Shown: piece after piece, positions 1 through 8,900 of the stretch
Layout: every line of letters starts with the position of its first letter
Numbering within the stretch: the stretch's first letter is position 1
Assembly (NCBI GenBank): GCA_002869465.1
Contig: PKSW01000423.1
Location: 1 to 9,260 of the forward strand
Source: Marinilabiliales bacterium
GTDB lineage: Bacteria; Bacteroidota; Bacteroidia; Bacteroidales; F082
Direction: 5' to 3'
Length of the DNA stretch: 9,260 bases
Program-made: the position numbers and the translations under genes
Notes under the pieces: generated by a model
Told to the model about the DNA's origin: nothing
What the model saw: only the letters and a program-made list of their open reading frames with translations
Databases searched by the model: none

Positions 1-1321
1 TAAAGCTGGCATACAGCCTGGCTCGCGTTCGTATGAGCGAAGCTGGATACGTGATGGATCGCTGACGTCTTCCGCATTGTTAAAATCTGGCATTACTGAT
101 GAAGTAAAAGACTTTATCAATTGGTACACCTACTACCAATACGATAACGGCAAAGTTCCCTGTGTTGTTGATTCCAGGGGTCCTGACCCGGTTCCTGAAA
201 ACGATAGTCACGGGGAGATGATCTACCTTATCCGAGAATATTTCAACTTCACCAGGGATACAGTTTTTCTGAGGTCAAATAACGAACATGTGTTAAAAGC
301 TGTCGATTACATCGAATTGCTGATTTCCCAGCGATCAACAGATTATTATAAATACGGTAACGATAGTGTGCATTCTCTCTATGGCCTGGTTCCGGAATCC
401 ATTAGCCATGAAGGGTATTCCGCCAAACCAATGCACTCCTACTGGGATGATTTCTTTACCATGAAAGGCCTGAAAGATGCAGCTGAGATTGAAAAGATAT
501 TAGGGGAAGAAGAAGAATATCAAAGAATCATCAAAATCCGCGATACTTTCAGGGAAAATCTTTACAACTCACTGGAGCTGGCAATGAAGAACAAGGAAAT
601 TGATTACATACCCGGCTGTGCCGAGCTTGGTGATTTTGATGCAACCTCAACAACGATTGCATTAACCCCTTGCAACGAACTGAACAACTTACCGAAGCCT
701 CAAGTTTATAGCACCTTTGACAAGTATTATGAATTTTTCAAAAACAGGAGAGACGGAACAATTAACTGGGTGAATTACACACCCTATGAAAATCGTTTGA
801 TTGGTTCATTTATCATCTTAAATCAACCAGAAAAGGCTCATGAATTAATTGAATTTTTCTTAGGTGATCAGCGTCCGCAGGGATGGGATCATTGGGCTGA
901 AGTGGTCTGGAATGATTACCGTTACCCTGGCTATATCGGAGATATGCCCCACACCTGGGTGGGCAGCGATTTTATCAATGCCATCCGCTCTATGTTTGTT
1001 TATGAAAATGAATATGATCAATCACTTGTAATAGCCTCTGCGCTTTATCAGGATTGGATAGATGCACCTGAAGGAATGTCGGTTGAAAACCTGCCAACAT
1101 ATTTTGGCGAGATTTCTTACTCGATAAAAAAAGAGAGGAATAAATATCTCTTCTCAATTTTTGGTAATTTACATCTACCATCTAATGGGATTAAAATACA
1201 GAATTTTAACAGTTCGAAAATGCCTAAGAAGATTACCGTAAATGGAAAAAATAGTCTAGGCTTTAATGAAAAGGAAATTACTATTGATGTGTTTCCTGCA
1301 GAAGTAATGATTTATTATTAA
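1..1321 (+). CDS. (alpha/alpha)6-barrel glycosidase-like protein, 5' end missing
   Basis: The reading frame is already open at base 2 and runs to TAA at 1319-1321, giving 439 visible residues. The TTG at 77 is therefore not the start; the real start lies left of the window. The first visible residues contain SYERSWIRDG (Asp at 53-55), resembling the W-x-RDG signature near the first helices of (alpha/alpha)6-barrel glycosidases such as the GH15/GH63 type. Other acidic, aromatic-rich motifs are PENDSHGE (191-217) and WAEVVWND (Glu at 899-901), then PHTWVGSDF, which looks like the closing barrel helix. The last ~70 residues are beta-rich with KKITVNGK, typical of the small C-terminal sandwich in such enzymes. 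I cannot place it in a numbered GH family. The reaction, the general acid and the cellular location (N-terminus absent) are unknown. It lies 23 bases before the symporter gene, so it is probably part of the same operon and acts on the same glycan. A non-catalytic role is possible. Confidence 0.8.
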   Translation, partial: KAGIQPGSRSYERSWIRDGSLTSSALLKSGITDEVKDFINWYTYYQYDNGKVPCVVDSRGPDPVPENDSHGEMIYLIREYFNFTRDTVFLRSNNEHVLKAVDYIELLISQRSTDYYKYGNDSVHSLYGLVPESISHEGYSAKPMHSYWDDFFTMKGLKDAAEIEKILGEEEEYQRIIKIRDTFRENLYNSLELAMKNKEIDYIPGCAELGDFDATSTTIALTPCNELNNLPKPQVYSTFDKYYEFFKNRRDGTINWVNYTPYENRLIGSFIILNQPEKAHELIEFFLGDQRPQGWDHWAEVVWNDYRYPGYIGDMPHTWVGSDFINAIRSMFVYENEYDQSLVIASALYQDWIDAPEGMSVENLPTYFGEISYSIKKERNKYLFSIFGNLHLPSNGIKIQNFNSSKMPKKITVNGKNSLGFNEKEITIDVFPAEVMIYY

Positions 1322-1344
1322 TTTTTACATCAATCATTTTCTTT
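1322..1344 (+). other. short intergenic gap and start region, no Shine-Dalgarno
   Basis: These 23 bases separate the glycosidase-like gene from the symporter gene. They are T/A-rich, contain no purine-rich Shine-Dalgarno motif, and have no inverted repeat able to form a terminator. This supports co-transcription and the leaderless-SD style of initiation common in Bacteroidota. Confidence 0.6.
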
Positions 1345-3423
1345 ATGAGTGAACAGGAAACAGTTATAATAAAAGGCATAAAACCAGAAGATCGCATTCG
1401 TTTTTCACAAATGGCTGCTTATGGATCCGGTGGGATTATTCCTATAGCCCTTTTCAACATAGCTGGGATACTCGTGGGTCTCATGGGCAACATCAGTCTT
1501 GGACTGAGCGCTTTTTGGTTGGGAGTCATTTTGATCATCCCCCGTTTGTGGGATGCGGTATCTGATCCCATCATTGGCCACCTGTCTGATAATACACGGA
1601 CCCGATGGGGACGCCGGCGCCCATTCATCCTGATTGGCGGGATACTTGTTGCTGTATTTTTTGTACTCATGTGGTGGATACCAAAAGGTGATATGGTGCG
1701 TGTCTGGTTTCCATCTGAATCGGGTTTTCATGCATTTCAACTAGTCTATATTCTCATCTCCCTTCTCTTATTTTACACCGCCTGCACCATATTCGAGATT
1801 CCTCATGGTGCACTTGGTATGGAAATGACCACTGATTCCCATGAACGGACGCGTCTTTTCAGTGCCAAAAGCTTTGTTGGCAATCTCTTTGCAATGAGCA
1901 CACCTTGGCTTTTTGCCCTTGCCAGCATGGAAGTTTTTAAAGGTCCGGGAGGTAATGAAGCCGATGGGATGCGCTATGTGTCCATCATGATTGCTGCCAT
2001 CATTATCCCACTCTCTTTCTGGTGGTTTTTTAAATTACGGGAACCGGGGTTTAAACAAGTTGCAAAGCAAGAAAAATCACCCTTTTGGAAAGATATGAAA
2101 CATACTGCCAGCAATAAAAACTTCGTCATGCTAACTTTGACAATTTTCACGCTGGCCATGGGTTTTAATTTCGTAAACTTGCTCGGATCATATATTCCTA
2201 TTTTTTATATTTTCGGTGGTGACAAAGTTGCCGGTGCCTATTTGCTTGGGATCAACGGCACCATTTGGGCTATTACCGGAGTGCTAGCCGTCTTCCCGCT
2301 CAACTGGATAAGCCCTAAATTAGGGAAAAGGAAAACCCTCGGTATTGCAATTTTCCTTATGTGTCTGGCGCAGCTCTCTAAAATAGTGTGCTACAATCCA
2401 TCATACCCTTACCTAATCATCATTCCCACCGTGCTGTTAGCTACCGGGATGTTGTTTTTCTTTACACTGGGTTCATCGATGGTCGGTGATATCTGTGATG
2501 AAGATGACCTTAATACTGGCAAGCGAACAGAAGGAAGTTTCTACTCTATTTTTTGGTGGTTCATCAAGATGGGAACTGCCCTGGCAAGTTTCGTTGCAGG
2601 GGCACTCATCGTTGTTACCATGTTTGACCAAACCCAGGTCACGAAAGTTGATAAAATCCAGGGTAGTATCAAGGAGTTCCGCAGCGAGATCCAATCATGG
2701 GGAGGTGATCAAGCCCTCGCTGCTACCAGTAACGAATTGTTTGAAAAAACCAAAACGCAAAGTGAAAAAGCACTCAAGGAATCAAAAGAATATCTATTTT
2801 ACCTTGAAAAAGAATTACAGAAAACACAGGAGCAGGAAGATCAACCAGGCAGTGCATACCACAACCAAAGGAGAGAAATGTTGATAAATATTTTGACTTC
2901 CACTAAACAGACTATAGGGGGACTAGAAAAGATACAGTTGCGTTTGGAAACTTTAGGGACTCAGTCTCAGGACTCACTCGTTAAAAGTATTGCCGTGCAA
3001 GCCATCCCCCTGACGCTTCAAACCAAACTTGAAAAAGCCCGGATGAATTCATTTGAGCTCATGTCGCACCTGAATACCAAATCTCTTGAAACCAAAAAAA
3101 GCAAAGAGCATTATGAAGAGATCATGCAAAATGTTATAGCGGTAAATGACAGGCTGTCAAACATGAATATATCATCATCCCTGGATCTTCTGGATAATGA
3201 GCTTGGCACAATTGAAAATGAAATCGTTCCCCTCACCCAACAGTCGCCATATACCCTTTTTATGATGCGTGCAGTGGAGATCGGGTTGCCGTTGTTATTG
3301 AGCATCTTTTCTGTGTTCTTTATTTTCCGCTACGCACTTACCGAAAAACGATCACTTGAAATAAAAGATCTTCTGGAGTTGAGGAATAAGGAAAGAGCAA
3401 AAGAAGAGAAAAACACGATATAA
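1345..3423 (+). CDS. GPH-family (MelB-like) sugar:cation symporter with large periplasmic insertion
   Basis: This 692-residue inner-membrane transporter belongs to the glycoside-pentoside-hexuronide:cation symporter branch of the major facilitator superfamily. Twelve hydrophobic segments can be read: roughly 28-48, 52-68, 93-112, 130-152, 175-193, 210-229, 259-281, 296-317, 331-350, 355-376, 404-427 and 640-663. Family signatures are WDAVSDP (Asp70 and Asp74, at the place of the cation-binding Asp pair of MelB), the cytoplasmic loop RWGRRRPF (88-94), TGKRTEG in the TM10-11 loop (391-397) and ALTEKR after TM12. Usual length is about 450-500 residues; the excess is a helical insertion at about 428-636, between TM11 and TM12. 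ATG at 1345 is the first start in frame after the previous stop and fits the family N-terminus. The neighbouring glycoside-active enzymes suggest it imports an oligosaccharide, perhaps a beta-1,2-gluco-oligosaccharide. The sugar and the cation cannot be read from sequence. Confidence 0.92.
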   Translation: MSEQETVIIKGIKPEDRIRFSQMAAYGSGGIIPIALFNIAGILVGLMGNISLGLSAFWLGVILIIPRLWDAVSDPIIGHLSDNTRTRWGRRRPFILIGGILVAVFFVLMWWIPKGDMVRVWFPSESGFHAFQLVYILISLLLFYTACTIFEIPHGALGMEMTTDSHERTRLFSAKSFVGNLFAMSTPWLFALASMEVFKGPGGNEADGMRYVSIMIAAIIIPLSFWWFFKLREPGFKQVAKQEKSPFWKDMKHTASNKNFVMLTLTIFTLAMGFNFVNLLGSYIPIFYIFGGDKVAGAYLLGINGTIWAITGVLAVFPLNWISPKLGKRKTLGIAIFLMCLAQLSKIVCYNPSYPYLIIIPTVLLATGMLFFFTLGSSMVGDICDEDDLNTGKRTEGSFYSIFWWFIKMGTALASFVAGALIVVTMFDQTQVTKVDKIQGSIKEFRSEIQSWGGDQALAATSNELFEKTKTQSEKALKESKEYLFYLEKELQKTQEQEDQPGSAYHNQRREMLINILTSTKQTIGGLEKIQLRLETLGTQSQDSLVKSIAVQAIPLTLQTKLEKARMNSFELMSHLNTKSLETKKSKEHYEEIMQNVIAVNDRLSNMNISSSLDLLDNELGTIENEIVPLTQQSPYTLFMMRAVEIGLPLLLSIFSVFFIFRYALTEKRSLEIKDLLELRNKERAKEEKNTI
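2626..3252 (+). other. coiled-coil-rich insertion between TM11 and TM12 of the symporter
   Basis: Residues ~428-636 of the symporter are hydrophilic and rich in Lys, Glu, Gln and Ser, with several predicted long helices: about 433-451, 461-498, 505-538, 556-606 and 612-630. Leucine and isoleucine recur at heptad-like spacing. The frame is continuous and normal TM11 and TM12 sequences flank it, so it is an insertion and not a gene fusion by frameshift. By the positive-inside pattern (RWGRRRP and TGKRTEG loops cytoplasmic) the TM11-12 loop faces the periplasm. Its role is unknown; it might bind a partner or act as a spacer. Confidence 0.75.
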
Positions 3424-3445
3424 TCATAATCGAATTATTTGAATA
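3424..3445 (+). other. short intergenic gap and start region of the GH35 gene
   Basis: These 22 A/T-rich bases show no Shine-Dalgarno motif and no terminator hairpin. An in-frame TGA at 3440-3442 lies just upstream of ATG 3446, so translation starts at 3446 or at the second ATG, 3452 (the protein begins M-K-M). Confidence 0.6.
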
Positions 3446-5887
3446 ATGAAAATGACATTTGGATTTAAAAATAATAGCTTCCACTTCAACGATAAAAAGG
3501 TGTTTCTCAATTCAGGTGAGATTCATTATTTCAGAATTAAGAGGAAATTTTGGGACAAACACCTGGAAGCAGCCAAAGAGGCCGGTTTAGCCACCATTAG
3601 TACTTATGTCCCGTGGGCATGGCACGAATCCGTGGAAGGTGTTTTCGATTTTGATGGAACCTCATGTCCGGAACGCGATCTTAAGGGTTGGCTACAGCGG
3701 TGCCAGGCTCATGGATTATTTTGCATCGTCAAACCCGGACCATTTATACTTGCAGAGACCCGTGGTGCAGGATTGCCTGACTGGTTTTTAGATCAATATC
3801 ACGATCAGGTTAAAATGCACAACAGTAAAGGCGAAATCGTTCAAAGCGATGGCGTTAGCTTATTCCACCCGATATACATAGAAAAGGTGTCATTATGGTA
3901 CGATCATATTATGCCCTTCATCAGTAAACGCGAAATATCAGCCGGTGGGCCGATCATCATGATGCAGATTTGTAATGAAATCGGAGTTTTCTCTTGGCTG
4001 GCGCATCAGGCGGATTACAGCAATGATGTGAAAGAACGATTCGTTCATTATTTGACAAATGAATTTTCAAGTATCTCTGAAGTCAATAGTCTCTGGGGAA
4101 CTAATTATTCTGACTTTGGCCAGATTGAACTTCCTCCTGACAGCAAACTTACCTTTTCATCGAAGAAAGACCGTGCCCGTGATTATGAATGGCACCGTTT
4201 CTGGAGAACTTATTATGGCGACTATCTGAGAATGCTCACCAACATGGCGAGAGAAAGAGGGGTAACCATTCCTTTTTATCATAACCTACCAGGTTGGATT
4301 TATGGCAGTGGGTATGAATTTCCGGTCAATATTACGATGTATGAAGATCTTTTCGGTGATAAAAGCGAGATCATTTTCGGGATCGACCATATCCCAGAAT
4401 TCCTTTCCTATCGAAACATGCATGATGATCGGATCATCAATGATATTACGCAAGCAATGCAAGGCAACAAACCGCTATTTGCTGCTGAGTTCCAGTGCGG
4501 CTCAAGGGAATATCATGTAGTGACTAATCCAAGAGAAATGGAACTCTTTTACAAAGCCAGCCTTGCTCATGGTCTTACCGGATGGAACTATTACATGTTT
4601 TCACAGGGTCGCAATCCCAGACAGCGGGGTTATTCAGGAGAAACATTTTATTGGTTTACTCCACTCACACCGGAAGGAAACCGAACAAGCGCATTCCCTT
4701 TAGTCAAGCGAATGAGCAAAATCATAAATACTGCTGAAAACATTATCGTTGAAGCAAAGCGTAAAGCCGAGATATGTGTCTTGTTTTATCCTCATTATTA
4801 TGCTACTGAGCTTGAACGGCCTGAAGATGGAACATGCGGACTTCAATACAATTATTCCCATATTCGCAGGCCAGCTTATTTTGATGGCTTGCTGAAAGCA
4901 TTCCAAGTGCTCAATATCGATTATGATATGGCTGACCTGACCAAAGCATCAGCGGATTCACTGAGCAACTATAAACAGGTATGGATATTCAGTACCGATG
5001 AGATGAACGCCCGGGATCAGCAAGCAATAGTTAATTACGTTGAAAAAGGTGGCAATCTTGTGATTTTCCCTTACCTGCCCGACCGTGAAATGTCGCAGAA
5101 ACCCTGCAAAATCATTCGTGATGCACTTTCAATAGAACCAACCGGCAGGGAAATCATTGATTCGCCCTTGATCGATATATACGACCATAAAGATATTAAG
5201 TGTGCCAATCCTCAGATCACATATGCTGAAGATTCACTTGTGGATGCAAAGATTATCGCACGGACAATTCGCGGAACTGCCTGCGGATTCGAGAAAACGC
5301 TCGGAAAAGGATCAATTGTGCACATCGGAACCTGGATTGGATTCGACACAGAAGGGCATAAACCGGTCTATGAATCCATGCTTAAAAGATCAGGCGCAAA
5401 ACTCAGACAGGCCTCATCCAGTAATGAAAATATAACGGTAAGGGAACGTTTTACAAGTGATGCTTCTGCCATCCTCTTTGTTGGGAATTATTACAATGAA
5501 GAGCATTCAGGCAGCATTACCTACACACATCCTGCAAGCGGTGAAGCGATCAATATCCCATATTCAGGAGATATTATGATCTGGCCTGCGTTATACGGAA
5601 TATTAATACCGGTTTGCCTAGATGTATCGAACGAACTATCCATCCTGCATTGTACTTCTGATGTCCTGGGTATTGCAGAAAAGGAAAACCTGGTTGAGAT
5701 CACCCTTTTCGGTGACCGCGACCTCACAGGTGAGATCGTCTTTGAGGGTTCTGGGATTCAGAAAATAAAGTCTGCATTAATTGATGGTGAACCTATTGTG
5801 ATGGTAAAAAATGGTAAACGGGTTATTTTAACCTACCAGAACAAACACAGAAAAGAAATTATTCTTACCGTCACCCGGGCAATCTAA
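3446..5887 (+). CDS. GH35 glycoside hydrolase/glycosyltransferase with amidotransferase-like domain
   Basis: This 813-residue protein opens with a GH35 TIM barrel: SGEIHYFR (23-30), TYVPWAWHE (53-61), KPGPF (96-100) and GLPDWF (109-114). The acid/base is probably Glu178 in QICNEIG (174-180), at the place of QxENEYG in beta-galactosidases. The nucleophile is probably Glu348 in PLFAAEFQCG. Residues ~440-655 look like the class I glutamine-amidotransferase-like domain found in GH42-type enzymes (VWIFSTDE, then YVEKGGNLVIFP); a beta-sandwich follows to the end. There is no signal peptide, so it is probably cytoplasmic. Homology transfer would say beta-galactosidase, but the partner is an SOGP-like GH94. 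A GH35 protein from a beta-1,2-glucan locus of Ignavibacterium album is a known beta-1,2-glucosyltransferase, which makes activity on beta-1,2-gluco-oligosaccharides a good alternative. Family call is firm; substrate is not. An in-frame stop just upstream limits the start to 3446 or 3452. Confidence 0.9.
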   Translation: MKMTFGFKNNSFHFNDKKVFLNSGEIHYFRIKRKFWDKHLEAAKEAGLATISTYVPWAWHESVEGVFDFDGTSCPERDLKGWLQRCQAHGLFCIVKPGPFILAETRGAGLPDWFLDQYHDQVKMHNSKGEIVQSDGVSLFHPIYIEKVSLWYDHIMPFISKREISAGGPIIMMQICNEIGVFSWLAHQADYSNDVKERFVHYLTNEFSSISEVNSLWGTNYSDFGQIELPPDSKLTFSSKKDRARDYEWHRFWRTYYGDYLRMLTNMARERGVTIPFYHNLPGWIYGSGYEFPVNITMYEDLFGDKSEIIFGIDHIPEFLSYRNMHDDRIINDITQAMQGNKPLFAAEFQCGSREYHVVTNPREMELFYKASLAHGLTGWNYYMFSQGRNPRQRGYSGETFYWFTPLTPEGNRTSAFPLVKRMSKIINTAENIIVEAKRKAEICVLFYPHYYATELERPEDGTCGLQYNYSHIRRPAYFDGLLKAFQVLNIDYDMADLTKASADSLSNYKQVWIFSTDEMNARDQQAIVNYVEKGGNLVIFPYLPDREMSQKPCKIIRDALSIEPTGREIIDSPLIDIYDHKDIKCANPQITYAEDSLVDAKIIARTIRGTACGFEKTLGKGSIVHIGTWIGFDTEGHKPVYESMLKRSGAKLRQASSSNENITVRERFTSDASAILFVGNYYNEEHSGSITYTHPASGEAINIPYSGDIMIWPALYGILIPVCLDVSNELSILHCTSDVLGIAEKENLVEITLFGDRDLTGEIVFEGSGIQKIKSALIDGEPIVMVKNGKRVILTYQNKHRKEIILTVTRAI

Positions 5888-5916
5888 AAGTATTAAAAGA
5901 TTGAAAAATTATATAA
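5888..5916 (+). other. short intergenic gap and start region of the GH94 gene
   Basis: These 29 bases are A/T-rich with no Shine-Dalgarno motif or terminator hairpin. An in-frame TAA at 5914-5916 directly precedes ATG 5917, so no start further upstream is possible for the GH94 gene. Confidence 0.65.
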
Positions 5917-8900
5917 ATGAAGATCATAAATCCAGCAAGCCTCTGTTTCAATTTTCTTGATAACGGTTCGATCAGAAGTATCGAGGTAAGCCCAATTAGG
6001 ATCAACCTAAAGGAGGAAACGCTCTTCTCAGGATCAGGAACGAATATCTTCCTTCGGAAAAGAGCCGAAACTGTCACATTCAAACCCCTTCTTGGACCGG
6101 CAAGCAACTCCGGTTTCAAAATTGAAAAAGACTTGTTTATTGCTAGTGGCAGCTGGACTGGACTTGAATATACATGCACGCTGCGTTTGTCAGAATCAAG
6201 CCAAAGTTGGCAATGGCAAGTTGATATTAAAAATACAACTACGGAAACTTTTGAGATCGATTTAATTTACTTACAGGATATTGCGCTTAAGCCAATGAAT
6301 TCCGGGCTCATCAATGAATATTATATAAGTCAATATCTTGAACGACTTATCCTTGAAGATGAAAAATTTGGTTCTGTAATTTGCTGTCGACAGAACTCAA
6401 AAGAACCCACTGGGCATCCCTGGCTGATGCTGACATGCAAAAACGGCGCGGCTTCAGCATCCACAGATGGCATGTTGTTTTACGGCAAAACATTTCGTGA
6501 AACAGGAATTCCGGAAGGGCTAATGTCAGATAGGTTAGGCGGTGAATATGCCGGGGAATCATCCGTCCTAGCTATACAGGAACAACCATTTAAACTGGAT
6601 TCCGGGGAAGTTCACAAAAATGCTTTCATTGCCACGTATCTGCCCGATCATCCAATAGCGACATCAGCAGAAGATTTGAAACGGCTTCCTGGTTTGATGG
6701 AGGAATTCAAAAATGAAATTCTATTATCAAATCCAAATGGAATTATCCATCCTCAAAGAAATTTATTCAATACTGCACCTCTCTTGCAGGTGGATGATTT
6801 CAATGACAAGGAGTTGAACCACTTTTTTGGAAAAAAGAGACGTCATAGCGAAAAGGAGAATGGACAATTACTCTCATTTTTCAGTGAAAAAAACAACCAT
6901 ATAGTGCTGCGGACCAAAGAAACTATAACGGATCGCCCACATGCTCATATTATGCAGGCAAAAGCAGGTTTAATACCGACTGAAGACATCATTTCCAACA
7001 CTTCTTTTGCCTTTGGCGTGTTCAGTTCTCATCTCACACAAGGCAATACGAATTTCAATACACTGCTATCAGTTTGCACCAGTCAATTCAATCAGTCATG
7101 GGAATCGGGCCAGCGGATTTTTGTTGAAATGAACGGCTGTAAATACTTACTTGGGGTTCCCTCTGCCTTTGAGATTGGACTGAATCATTGTCGCTGGATT
7201 TACAAACATGGCGAATCTTGTTTTCAGATTCGAACGTGGACGTCTAAAAAAGCCCCTCAGGTCAACCTTGACTTCAAAGTGATCAGTGGCAATCCAGTTA
7301 AGTTGCTCATCACCCATAATTTTGACGATATAAACGGTTGGGATATTATAGACGGGAGTACTATCGGTGAATATGTGGTTAAACCAGGTGCGGATAGCAT
7401 GATTGCAGCTAAATTTCTTCAGGCTCAGTTCAGGATAATCATCCAGAATTCCTTTTCTGATTACAGGGCTTCTGGCGAGGAATCGCTCTTTCCCAATCAT
7501 ACCTGGTCGGGAAGCTCGTTCTTCGTCCTAGAAGTTGGTGAAACTACTGATTTTTGCATGAGCTTTATAGGCGAAGTCAACGCACCAGCCAAAGCAGTTC
7601 AAATTGAAGATGCTGATTACCAGTGGTCTTCAGATTGTCAGGATGCACAGTCTGACTGGCAGGAATTGTCTTTAAACCTGTCCCTACAGGGAGAGCAGGA
7701 AGACTTTGCTGCCATTAGGGAAATCCTTCCCTGGTATGGTATGAATGCACTGATCCATTATTTAACACCTTACGGTCTGGAGCAATTCAGTGGAGCAGCC
7801 TGGGGTACACGCGATGTGTCCCAGGGACCGGTTGAGTTGCTATTAACATTAGGAAAATATAACGAGGCCAGGAAGTTACTTTGCAAAATCTTTTCTAATC
7901 AAAACCCGGATGGAGGATGGCCACAATGGTGGATGTTTGATAGCTACCGAAATATCAGGGCACATGAAGCTCACGGAGATATTTTTTACTGGTGCATTAT
8001 GGCCGTTAGTAATTATATCAAAGTTACCGGCGATACAGAGATTCTCTATGAGATTTTACCTTATTATCATGAAAATGGAGACCCCCACGCTGAGAAAACT
8101 CCTCTCACAGAACACGTCGAAAGGCTTATCAATATGATCGTTGGTTCTTTCATACCGGGCACGTCCCTTGTTCCATTCGGTGGTGGCGACTGGAATGATT
8201 CGTTGCAGCCGGTCAGCAAAGATCAGGCAGCCCGCATGATTTCCAGCTGGACAGTAGAAATGAATTACCAGGCATTTTCCGGTTTTAGCAGCGTATATGA
8301 ACTTATTGGCAATTTGGCAATGGCTGATAAGTTGGGTGAGATCTGTGACAGGATCAAAGCAGATTTTAACAAATATCTGGTTGTTGATGGTGTAGTTGCC
8401 GGTTATGGCGTGGTAGAAGACGACCTCAGCATCAGTATATTGCTTCATCCAAAAGATCATAAAACAGGCATTCACTACAGCATTTTGCCCATGAACAGAG
8501 GAATCATCAGTGGATTATTTACGAAGGAGCAGGCAAAACTCCACCAGGATCTTATCGAAATGCACTTGAAAGGCCCTGATGGCGCTCGCCTGATGGACCA
8601 TCCGCTTAAATATAAAGGGGGTATTGAAACCATTTTCCAGCGGGCCGAAAGCAGTACTTTTTTTGGCCGTGAGATTGGACTGATGTATGTACATGAGCAT
8701 ATTCGTTATGCCGAAGCCCTTGCCCTTATGGGGAAAGCAGATGCTTTTATAAAAGCACTTCGCCAGGCCATCCCTGTCGGATATAGGGATATTGTGCCTT
8801 GCGGTGATTTCAGGCAGTCGAATTGCTATTACAGCAGTTCAGATGTCGTTTTTAAAAACCGTTATGAGGCTGATGAATACTACGATGAAATAAGAACATG

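Noticed and set aside
77..1321. A complete gene starting at TTG 77.
   Set aside because: The same frame is open back to base 2 and encodes the conserved SYERSWIRDG motif, so the gene is cut by the window edge.
2486..2884. A 132-residue + strand open frame inside the symporter gene.
   Set aside because: It overlaps conserved TM10-11 sequence and the insertion in another frame and has no recognisable protein features.
2626..3252. Symporter split into two genes or fused by sequencing error.
   Set aside because: The frame is continuous and the expected TM12 and ALTEKR motif follow the extra segment, so a true insertion is the simpler reading.
3446..5887. Annotation as an ordinary lactose-cleaving beta-galactosidase.
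   Set aside because: The GH35 call holds, but the altered acid/base motif and the SOGP-like neighbour make galactose specificity doubtful.
5888..5916. Internal promoter or terminator ahead of the GH94 gene.
   Set aside because: Only 29 bases are available, with no inverted repeat and no convincing promoter elements.
5871..6179. A 102-residue open frame on the - strand over the GH35/GH94 junction.
   Set aside because: It is antisense to the end of one gene and the start of the next, with no family motif.
8056..8475. A 139-residue open frame on the - strand.
   Set aside because: It lies fully antisense to the GH94 catalytic domain, whose frame holds the DWND motif here; the antisense product looks like a compositional shadow.
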